This document shows positions 55,303 to 64,000 of a DNA stretch of 64,000 nucleotides, piece after piece. The translations under genes and the position numbers were made by a program. The stretch is from positions 8,962,149 through 9,026,148 of the forward strand of contig OY747721.1 in the NCBI GenBank assembly GCA_963556495.2. Direction: 5' to 3'. Positions within the stretch are counted from its first letter, which is position 1; each line of letters begins with the position of its first letter. The notes under the pieces were generated by a model. It was not told the origin of the DNA. It worked only from the letters and a program-made list of their open reading frames with translations, and ran no database searches. This DNA comes from Valencia hispanica (lineage: Eukaryota > Chordata > Actinopteri > Cyprinodontiformes > Valenciidae).

Positions 55303-55862
55303 GCTCCAGTTGCTTCAGAACTCTGCGGCCCTCACCATCACCAAAACCCCCACGTTTAATCATATCACCCCTATCCTTCAACAACTCCACTGGCTCCCTG
55401 TAAAGCAACATATTGAATTAAAAGTCCTTCTTTTCAACCTCTAAAGCCATCCACAACCTCTCCCCCACATATCTATCTGAGCTCATCCACATTATCTCTT
55501 ATCCATCAAACTCACTGTCCCGTCTTTCCATCTTAGCTCCATGGGGAGCAGAGCTTTCAGGTGCTCTGCTCCAAACCTCTGGAATTCCCAACCTCAAGCC
55601 ATCCAAAACACGGACTCTCTGTCCACTTTTAAATCCAGACTCAAAACCCACCTGTTTAAGACCGCCTACTGTTTATGAGCTCTGTTCTTTATATTGCACT
55701 TGTTTTTCTTGGTTTGTTTTGGGTTGTTTTCTTTTGGGTTTTGTGAGTGTTCTTTTGATGTTGTTTTTATTTCTTTGGTTATTTTCTCTGTTGGTTATTG
55801 CTGTAAAGTGTCCTTGTGTGTTTTGAAAGGCGCTTATAAATAAAATTTATTATTATTATTAC
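55303..55862 (+). pseudogene. LINE (L2/CR1-like) C-terminal fragment with (ATT)n tail
   Basis: LLQNSAALTITKTPTFNHIT, PILQQLHWLPVKQHIELKVL, then after a shift GSRAFRCSAPNLWNSQPQAI and DSLSTFKSRLKTHLFKTAYC. This is the C-terminal domain of a LINE ORF2, then a 3' UTR ending AAAGGCGCTTATAAATAAAA with an ATT tail. It differs from the other L2 copies here, so at least two LINE subfamilies are represented. 5'-truncated exactly next to the foldback MITE. Confidence 0.8.
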
Positions 55863-57935
55863 TAGCCTTTTAGCTAAGGGGTCTTTACTGACCACATAAA
55901 TATCAGATTTTTCAGTAGCTAATCCGATGGTTTCCACTCAAGTCAACCAATGAGGAGACCAGCTGGTTCTGTATTGTTACTGTCTACTTATTGCAGGAAT
56001 TAGGTCTTCTAAGTAAGAAAGCTCCTGTATCTCTCTGATCAAAAATTCCAATTACTACTGGAACGTAATAATTTGGGGCAGGTGTTATTTGTTTTGCAGA
56101 TTGTTTTCTATCCCTGAGCAGATTATTTTGGGTCAGTCTGTTTGATGTTAATTTCCAGTGTTTGTTTAAACGTCTGTTAGGCATTCCTTTTTAACAAATG
56201 TTTTTTTATGACAACAACAAACCACAGACAATTTACTTAAAAAAAGCCCTCTTTACAGCTGTTTTTTTGCATTTATTATGTTGCACCTGTGATATCTGTA
56301 TACTCTGCATTTGGTCTCATCCCCCTCCAGACAACCTATTAGAAAGATGTCACAGTGAATTAGGCTCACTTGTAGAATCACGGTGAGATCTTTAGTTTTA
56401 GTCTAAGCATAGAGGAATCTGCTGTCCTCAGAGGGATGAGACGATTCCCTGTGCACATCAAAAGCATATGTTCTCTATCTGTTCATTTTAGGCTGTTGGA
56501 GATTTTTTCTGCTTATCCTTACACCTCTCTTTACCCAGTGGTAGCAGTTTTTTATGTATGTAAAGTGTGGAGTTTTTTTCACGCTCTTGCATAAATACAC
56601 CCCCTGATGAGAAGAGCTTTATACTCAAGTGCTTCTTTTAAGCTTCACCAGACAGTTGTTGTTGTTGTTGCAGCTTTGCTGGGATATATATTTGTCCTAA
56701 TACTCACAACAAGCTGGTACAGATGCGTCGTATTGAGTTAGTCAGGCTTCTTGAACAACGCCGGCTGCATCTTAACTAAAGGCATATTCTTTGGATTTAT
56801 GAACTTTTAAGTGTTCCCGTCAGATGAAAGGGCATGTGGTGAAAGCCAAACATAATTTCCCAGCTTGTGTCAGCCAACCATTCACCGCACTCACAATAGG
56901 AGCTTTTACTGTTCTACTTTTTATGGAAAATGTCTAAGATCGCTTTTCAGCCTTTGTAGAAATTCAGGCAGATCCGTAAAGCATATTAGATGCCTTTCTT
57001 TCCAGTAATTGTTTGATTTTCTTGCAAATAAAAGCAGAGATGGGAGCGAGGGAGCACATTTCTAATATTTGCTTTATTTGTAAGTACACAATTCAAACCG
57101 AACTCAAGTTTCTTCAACTTCCGTGCTTGAACTTCTGAATTCGGATCCTCATGACATTTTGTCAACAGATTCTTGAGCAAGGCACCGGTCTTGTACGCGC
57201 ATAGGAATTGAATTCAAATTCAACAAACCATTCAAGGCATTTGTGGTTTTTACAAGATTATGTTCCTGCTCGCCAAAATACAGACTGCAATCTGCATATC
57301 TGGCAACCCAGACAGGGGGAAAACAAAAGAGACAAAATAGCAAAGCTGCCTAGCTTATTTTCTTTGTGACCAATTATTTATTGTGTTTGTTTCTCACAAA
57401 GGGCACTATAAATTGTCATACCATTTCCAGTAATGAGTAAATAAACAAGAAAAAATAGATAACAAATATAAAAACAAAAAACCAAAGAACTGCCAAAAAG
57501 ATTCCATTTTACTGCCCCATCCAAGATTTTAGTCCAATAGAGCTCCTGTTTCTATACTAAATGTAAATGGGATTTTTTTTTGTCAGTGGTAGGATGCTGT
57601 ATAAGAACATCCTTACTGGTGAAACAGAGTCCCATAGTAAGATTAATTTAAGTCAGTTTAATCCTGTGTGGTAAAAGTTCTGACAGCCCTGGGCCCCACT
57701 TTAATACCCTAAGAAGCTTTCTATCTGATCAGAGGCTCCTAAACCTCCTCAACGCTGCACACAAATGAAAAGTAATTAGTTGGTGAGTGATAAACATACA
57801 CTAATTTAACACAGTACTTTGTTTTCTGTGGATTGTTACTGATTTGCTCTTCACAAGCTCACTAACTATGTTATGTGATCAACCAACTCGAAGTACTACA
57901 AAACGGGGAGGTGAAAGGAAAGTTTTTAATTTCTT
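55863..57935. other. Unrecognised non-coding sequence
   Basis: About 2 kb without a gene or recognised repeat; possibly ordinary intronic or intergenic DNA. Confidence 0.5.
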
Positions 57936-57939
57936 TTTT

Positions 57940-58670
57940 ACAAAACAATCTCAAATGATGTGCATTTGTCTACAGCCCTTCCTGAGTCAGTACATTGTAA
58001 AACCATCCTTCTCTACAATTACTACAGCAAGTGTTTTTAGGTATGTCTCTTCCAGCTTTGCACAGCCAAACAGTACAACTTTTGCACATTCTTTCTTTGC
58101 ACAGTAAAATTAAAAGGAAAGTGTCACTCTCATTTGAATTTAGCTCTCGCCTTAAACATTCTATAAAAATGCTTTGATGTTAATCTTAAAATATTCTTCA
58201 TTCTTCTTCTTCTCCATCAACGCTGACCATTTTTTCTGTCCCTGCTGAAGAAAAAAAGCATCCCCACAACTTGATGTTTACACTAGCAAGTTTGTCAGTG
58301 GAGACGGTGTGCTTAGGTTGACATGCAGTGTTCCACCCCAGAGAACATTTTATATGTAGGCCAAAAAGTTATATTTTGGTCTCATATTACCAAAGCACAT
58401 TGAATTACTTAATTTCTATGCCCTTGTCAAGTGCAAGTGGAGCTTCTTATGGCTTTGTTTCAACAGCAAATTTCTTCATGATACTTCTCCAATTAATTGT
58501 GGAGTGCATAATTAATTATTGTTCTGCCAACAGAGAGTCATACCTCAGATGCAGATCTTTGCAACTGCTCCAAAGTTATAAAAGGTCTTTTGGAGGCTTT
58601 TCTGATTAAAGTTGTTCTTGCTGGGCTTTTCACTTTAGCTTGATTGACATGTCTTGATCATTTTATATAA
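57940..58670 (-). mobile_element. Partial Tc1-type transposon
   Basis: GCATTTGTCTACAGCCCTTC, TAGGTATGTCTCTTCCAGCT, CCCTGCTGAAGAAAAAAAGC and TAGGCCAAAAAGTTATATTT match the same Tc1 family as 50590-51890 in the same order. Minus-strand transposase pieces such as KLWGCFFSSAGTEKMVSVDG are readable. About 730 bp, truncated on both sides and interrupted by deletions. Confidence 0.75.
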
Positions 58671-58679
58671 GGGCATTGG

Positions 58680-60190
58680 CATAAAGGAGGTTTTCATTTG
58701 TAAAAAGAACTTACAAGACACAGTATTTCTCAAGGTTTTTTCACAAATGGGCGAGCTATAATTAAAAACTTGCTTCTTTTTATCTCACAATACTGGTAGG
58801 TTGAAAGAATACAAATTGTTCATTTGTTTAATGATTGATTAAATAGAATAAAGGACGAATGGAGACTGCTGTACTTCATCAAGGATCTTGTCTATTATCT
58901 GCTATCCATCACAATGCCAATCTCCACAAATATTTAATACACTTATATTTTGCCTCACACTATACCTAACCTCATTGTCTGATGAAATATTCACCAGTAT
59001 TGTTCTGTAGACTTTATGGCAGAGAACATATCAAAAGCAAAGAAATAGCTTTAGAGAAAACATACTGAAAGTTTGTGGTCAAACATAGAAAAAAACTGCA
59101 TGCACAAAAGCAAACATATGTTGTATGGAGAAAAACCAAAGCCACTGACATCCACTTTACTCAGTAGCTTTCATATCACCACTCTAAGTAGGGGACATAA
59201 TGCCCTCATTATGACATTACATTAGCGTGAAATAATGTTTTATTACACAGTTTTTGCCTGAAACCTTCATGACCCTTGTTTATGACAAGAAAGACAAGAG
59301 AGTTTGTTTTTTTAGGTAACTGTTGTTGCATTTAAAATAATGCTGTTTTAAGCTATGACCTGACTCATGATAGGTTGCAACTAGGGATAGGTCTGTTAAA
59401 GGTCTTAAAATGTTCTACTATGCTGTTCCTACGGTTTAAAACCCGTTGAAAAAAATGGTAGAGAAATTTCCAGAGTGACTCGGGTTTGGAGTGGAGTCAC
59501 TCCTTCCATCACTGTTTTGTCATATATTTTTGCCCAGTGACCCTCATTTCTTTTCTTTACAACAAAAATAGCTTAGTTCTTGGGAGGTTATGGGTTGAAA
59601 TCTAAAACAAACCACCCATTACTGTTATTAAGATAATGATCTTAAAAAAAAAAAATTGATTTGCAAAAAGTGTGGCTGTTAGACAGAGTTCAGACTAACT
59701 AACCGAGTCCATGTAATTAACCAGGTAATTTAAGCTTTCAGTGTTAATTAATGTGTAGCAGAAAGTGATAATATTCTTCACAATAACCATGGTAATGATT
59801 CTGCTAAATACAGCAGGTGTTTCACTATTATGTGCACCTTAATAAAATCTTTCTAACTGAGATTTACTTATATCTTAATGTGATTTCTGACATAAGTATC
59901 ATTAACATTTTGATTATTCTAGAACCAGGAAAAACCAAAACAAGGAAAACAAAGTCAAAACATTTCCAGAACACAAGGAGTGCAAATAAATGTCCCTGAA
60001 ACAAACAATAACAAAATGTCTAACAGAAATTAGTCGAGGGGCCGGAGGAACTCAGCAGAGAGTTCAGGTGGCCAGCCATAGGGATGGAGAAACTCCTGAA
60101 GAGGCACTAGAAGACTGCGGTAAAGAAGCTTAGAGGCAGCAGGCCGGCTGAGGTGAAGTTCTGGAGGTGCTTGGAGGGAGCAGGCCATCA
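58680..60190. other. Unrecognised AT-rich sequence
   Basis: No gene or recognised element. A small inverted repeat, GAGTGACTC...GAGTCACTC, lies at about 59475-59505. Confidence 0.45.
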
Positions 60191-60224
60191 GTGAAGAAAC
60201 CCATGAAGAAGAACTTGAGTTATT

Positions 60225-60400
60225 TGGCGTGAAACCCATGAAGAAGTGCTGGGGACCCAATAGGAAACTCTGGAGCCTCACGAAGAAGCACTGGGGACCC
60301 ACAAGAAAACTCTGGAGACTCACGAGGAAGTTCTAGAGACCCACGAGAAAGTTCTGGAGAACCACGAGGAAACGTTGGAGAACCACAAAGAATGACGAGG
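60225..60400 (+). repeat. 21-bp minisatellite
   Basis: About eight imperfect units such as CTGGAGACTCACGAGGAAGT plus one base. Because 21 is divisible by three, a minus-strand frame (within 60220-60888) stays open with a heptapeptide repeat. Confidence 0.85.
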
Positions 60401-60449
60401 AGACGCTGGAACCTCCCAGGGAGATTCTGGAGGCTTGAGGGCAGCTGTG

Positions 60450-60620
60450 GTGACTGCCAGGATGAGTGCAGCAGATACCTTGATACCTGAGAATGGCGAG
60501 GTGCTGGGACCAGTGTTTGAGAGCGGTGAGATGCTGAAACTGGTGCTTGAGAGCGGCGAGGCACTGAGACCAGTGTTTGAGAGCAACAAGGTGCTGGGAT
60601 CAGTTTTAAAGGCTGAAAAA
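60450..60620 (+). repeat. 30-bp minisatellite
   Basis: Five or so units: the exemplar is GGCGAGGTGCTGGGACCAGT followed by GTTTGAGAGC. The plus-strand frame 60435-60677 reads a decapeptide repeat (GEVLGPVFES, GEMLKLVLES, GEALRPVFES). Adjacent to, but different from, the 21-bp array. Confidence 0.88.
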
Positions 60621-60894
60621 GCACTGGAGCACTCAACGGCCAGAAGGCCATTTCGACAAGCGGGCTCTGCGGCCTGAAAAAAGCAGAGGCAACGAGCGGA
60701 CTCCTAGGCATAAAGAGATAAGACAGAATCAATAGTCTGGTCCCCCAGGAGAGGAGTAGGGGCGGCCCGACAGCGATGTCCGCACTGCCGATGATGGGAG
60801 GACTGCAGGAAGGCTGCTGGGGAGTCTTAATACTCTGTGGTCCTACTCCAGGGGGGCAGATCGCCAACCTCGTTCTGGTTTGGTCCATTTTTCA

Positions 60895-61146
60895 TTTTCT
60901 ACTGTAGCTGCATGAGAAACCATTAATGTTCCCATACAGCAGTTTAGTGATAGCTGGGAGTTCTTTCTGCTTTGTATTGGTGTCACTTTCTAAAGTTGTG
61001 CTGCAGAATGTTGCACTGCTCTCTGAGTTCTGCACATAAACATTCTGCATATGTTAAGGTTGTATTCATTCGGCACACGTGCGTACCAAACCAGGAAGGC
61101 CGTTTTGAAAGATCTGAATACAGATACATGTACTGTTAGACTTCTA
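60895..61146 (-). mobile_element. hAT-type transposon end, minus orientation
   Basis: Reverse complement of the family at 26000-26220: its terminus reads TAACAGTACATGTATCTGTA, then TTTGGTACGCACGTGTGCCG and GCAGAATGTTTATGTGCAGA, and both copies share GGGAACATTAAT and CAGCTACAGTAGAAAA. Only one terminus is present; the inner side adjoins the minisatellite region. Confidence 0.6.
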
Positions 61147-61947
61147 ATGATAATCAATAATATTTTAGTGGCAGCAATGTAATGACAGTTGCTTTTTTCC
61201 CTCCGTAAGATGTTAGAGCATTTTTTATGTTTGCGTTTTACATCTTTTGTTAGTACAATAATGCAACAAAACAGTAGTGTTTTTGATCAGGGTTTTCATA
61301 CTGTGAAGATTTCATAATGCCTGATGCCTAGTTATAAATTTAGACTGTTTATAGGAATGGACAGTCTGTTTTTGAGACATGGATTTCTGCTTCAATAGCT
61401 CTGGGCAACTGGGTAGTTTTACCTAGACCATGCTTTCGATATTGAGTGAAGAAGAGCCAGAGAATGATCAACTGACAGAAGTACACAGAACCACCGAAAA
61501 GAGTCAAAAATATTTGCAAAATTGTTTTTACTTATTACAACTTTTTTTGTAGATGTCTGAACTATAAAGTTAGATCAAACTTATTTTGTTTTACATTCAC
61601 ATACCTGCGATACAGACCAGAACCAATCTTATTCAGCAAGCTTATGTTGGTGTAACTTACAATTTGGTTTAGAATTTCAAAGAGAGGAAGCCCCGAAAAC
61701 AGCAGGTAACTATACCGGACCTTGAGGGCATTTATCCTTTTGAATTTTCCTTTTTCCTCTCTTCCAGACTAAAGTTTTTTTTAAAGTTGGTGACAAAAAT
61801 CAAAATTGTGTGTGAAAAACTTGCTTTTACATTTTAGACTCTGAAATTATGTAAACCTTCAGTTACCTAACATGAACAAACACACCTGTCTGTTTTGTTG
61901 TTCTCTACACTTCTTGGTGTTCCAAATCGGCAAAAGACCATATTAGA
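61147..61947. other. Unrecognised sequence
   Basis: No gene or recognised repeat. Confidence 0.5.
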
Positions 61948-62364
61948 TAGGGATGTAAGAAAACATTGATATGCCAATATGTCGCTTTATTTTTTCACAA
62001 TATTGTATCGATATTCAAAAGCAATTTATAAATTTTTCTTTTTCTTTTCTTTTTTAGAATTTGAATAGAACCATTAATGATGACAGTATTTTTTGTAGTA
62101 AAAATAAAAATATGACTGGTAGTTGGTGACTGTTTTCACCTTCTTTGGTCCAGTGTATCAACTAGATCTAGTAATAAAACTAGATGTGTTCAAGAATGAA
62201 ACACGTTGGAGTGTTTAGAATGCTGTGACAGTTTTTCTACAGTTAAATTCAGTTTTAACAATCACAATATATAGTCTTACTCATAGTATCGCAATATATC
62301 GTATCTTTCTCCCTGTGTTGTGATAAATATTGTATCACCAGATTCTTGCCAATACACATCCCTA
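61948..62364. mobile_element. MITE with TAGGGATGT terminal inverted repeats
   Basis: 417 bp from TAGGGATGT to ACATCCCTA (perfect 9-bp TIR). Inside, ATTGTATCGATATTC and GTATCGCAATATATCG near the two ends resemble each other in inverted orientation, as in hAT-type MITEs of fish. No flanking duplication survives and no coding sequence is present. Confidence 0.6.
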
Positions 62365-63045
62365 CTGAACGTTTATTCTCAGTTTTGTTTGGAGTTGTTA
62401 GATTTTATGTTTGTTTAAATTGTAATTCCTAATTTAATCACTAGGATATACTAGTGTGATTACTAACATGGTAATTATTGATTCTAATTATGGTCTATTT
62501 CCAAAGTAATACTTAAATTCAAATTAAAGTGATAAACTTACGATTTCAACAATAAATATACAAACATGACTTGGTTCTTTCTGTTGGGGAGAAAAAGCAT
62601 TACTCTTGAGACTGATTTTTGATGGATTAAAAGAGAGCAATATATATTTTTTAATAAGACGGACTTCATGAGCAATTGTCACTGTTGAAGCACACTTTTG
62701 TATCCTTATCCTAAGAACAATTGAATAGTTGAAGTACCCTCTAATTTAAAATTAAAATAAGCATAACCCTGGTCCCTTGATTTCCCAAAGTGTGAACATC
62801 TTTTTCATTAAATAGTTCAGGTCTTTGGAAAATTCTCACACTATCCCTAAACCAAACTGCTAATTTGTAAATGTAAAAAAAAATATTTGAGACATTTGGT
62901 GTGTAGGAGGTCATTTTGTTGGATGTAGAAAAACACGATACTATTTAAAGTTTTCTGTTTTAACTTGATCATCTGCCATCTGTCGAATCCTATTCTTGAA
63001 TAACACAGTTATCTACCTTTAAAAACTATTTTGTTCTTGAAATAT
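62365..63045. other. Unrecognised AT-rich sequence
   Basis: No gene or recognised repeat. Confidence 0.5.
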
Positions 63046-63048
63046 ATA

Positions 63049-63090
63049 AAGTAAGTAAGTAAGTCAGTCAGTCAGTAAGTAAGTAAAGTT
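63049..63090 (+). repeat. (AAGT)n/(CAGT)n microsatellite
   Basis: AAGT and CAGT tetranucleotides. On the minus strand they form the (TTAC)n tail of the adjacent LINE end. Confidence 0.95.
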
Positions 63091-63300
63091 TATTTATATA
63101 GCAATCTTCAAAGGATAAAAACCAATAAGTGCTTCACAATAATATTATACAGGTTTACATAAAACAAGAGATAAAATAAGAATATAAAAGAAAAATTAAA
63201 TGGATAAAAAGATAGAAATCATACAGCCCAAATCTAGATAAAAGCAAGTCTAAATAAATGACTCTTCAGCTGGTATTTAATATAATAAATACAGTCTAGG
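63091..63300 (-). mobile_element. LINE 3' end, minus orientation
   Basis: AAGTTTATTTATATAGCAAT then AGTGCTTCACAATAAT is the reverse complement of a LINE 3' terminus (TGAAGCACTT...GCTATATAAATAAACTT). No coding sequence retained. Confidence 0.6.
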
Positions 63301-63774
63301 CAACATAAAGATGTCTCGTCATTATTTTTGGTATTTTGGTACATTTTAGTAAAAATATAAATTTTGTATCAAAAACCGTCAGTGTAGTGAGGGTAAAACT
63401 CTACACTGCACTTGAATTTGAATCGGGCATTGCTACTGGCTCATCCAGTATAGCTGGCGTCAGCCCTGCCCTGCGGAGTATAAAAGAAGCCGAGTCTCCA
63501 TCCATGCCTCCTCCACATAACCTCCCCTTCTTTCTTCGCTTTCCTCTGGAGAAGGAAGATCACCGCGAGTGTGTGACGTTGGCTTTTGGTGCGTCCTGCT
63601 AGAGCGACACGTCGTGCAGTCTGACCCACTGAAGTCTTGGTGCCGTTCAGTGTGACACGCCTCTAGAGCTCGGTGGAGCTCGCATTGTGGCATTGAAGCA
63701 TTTAGATTCACACAAGGACAAAAAAAACAGAATTAGGTGTGTATAATGTATATGCACTAAGGAAAAAGTACAAA
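63301..63774. other. Unrecognised sequence
   Basis: Slightly GC-richer around 63450-63700. Overlapping frames of 62-88 codons on both strands lack recognisable domains. Confidence 0.45.
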
Positions 63775-63870
63775 ACTAATGTACTGTGCAGTTATTAAAA
63801 ATATAAAAGGCATACTTACATTTGAGGAATGTGCAACTGAGCAGGATAACACAAAATATGAGCTACATCT
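63775..63870 (+). repeat. Dispersed repeat shared with 4045-4140
   Basis: TTATTAAAAATATAAAAGGC, ATACTTACATTTGAGGAATG and TGCAACTGAGCAGGATAA align with 4055-4120 in the same orientation. Nature unknown. Confidence 0.6.
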
Positions 63871-63879
63871 GAATACTGG

Positions 63880-64000
63880 GGTGTGCCGATTCACCATGAA
63901 TCGATTAACTGTGATGTGAAACGTGCAAAAGCGATTCAAAAGTGTTCAAAAAAAGCAATTATTTTTCATAATAAATAAATGAGAAAAACTTAAAAGTCTG
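63880..64000 (+). mobile_element. hAT-type transposon end, cut by window edge
   Basis: TGGGGTGTGCCGATTCACCA followed by TGAATCGATTAACTGTGATG and AAACGTGCAAAAGCGATTC is typical of a fish hAT family terminus (GGGGTGTGCCGATT...GAATCGATT). The element continues beyond the window. Confidence 0.5.

Noticed and set aside
60220..60888. 222-codon minus-strand frame as a gene
   Set aside because: Most of it translates two minisatellites and no domain is visible; kept only as a finding about coding-phase repeats.

Overview
This window looks like nuclear DNA from a ray-finned (teleost) fish. The evidence is the resident transposon fauna: Rex3/RTE elements with (ATGG)n tails, Rex1/CR1-like and L2/Maui-like LINEs, Tc1-type transposons, hAT elements, TTAA-flanked miniature elements and a Ty3/gypsy chromodomain fragment. 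There are no bacterial operons, CRISPR arrays or rRNA genes. Almost every long reading frame is a transposon remnant or an accidental frame in a tandem repeat.

Layout. 1-2.9 kb is a minisatellite field built on paired ACTAGT palindromes, with a strict 30-bp register between about 0.8 and 1.8 kb. 4.9-6.6 kb holds an internally deleted L2, a DNA-transposon fragment and a gypsy pol/chromodomain remnant. 7.46-10.71 kb is a full-length Rex3 with an exact 8-bp target-site duplication and a broken reading frame. 10.9-18.5 kb is mostly unrecognised AT-rich sequence with a possible solo LTR, a hAT-like remnant and a GC-rich block at 16.4-17.4 kb. 18.5-23.3 kb is a rearranged L2 locus: plus-strand fragments head-to-head with minus-strand fragments, a duplicated endonuclease segment, and an ORF1 interrupted by a 120-bp retro-insertion. 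A TTAA-flanked MITE lies at 23.85-24.47 kb.

26.0-32.3 kb is a stack of insertions. One LINE is split by a LINE 3' end at about 28.0-28.5 kb and by a 1734-bp hAT element at 29.0-30.7 kb with TIRs and an 8-bp TSD. The hAT itself carries an L2 tail. 34.26-34.76 kb is a Tc1 transposase remnant. Directly after it is the best coding sequence in the window, a Rex3 copy with an uninterrupted 1059-codon frame (34918-38097). A MITE with long TIRs follows, then L2 and Rex1 3' fragments up to 46.1 kb.

48.4-49.2 kb is different in kind. It is CpG-richer, free of recognisable repeats, and ends in a short ATG-initiated frame running into a consensus GTAAGT donor. I read it as the promoter and first exon of a host gene, with the rest of the window (Tc1, LINE, hAT and MITE debris plus minisatellites at 60.2-60.6 kb) as a long first intron or flank. 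I could not identify the gene.

The genes do not form a pathway. The coherent story is successive transposition, with several events ordered by nesting. No clearly novel functional system is visible. The items most worth a second look are the intact Rex3, the hAT-in-LINE nest, the chimeric L2 locus, the palindromic minisatellite and the candidate first exon.
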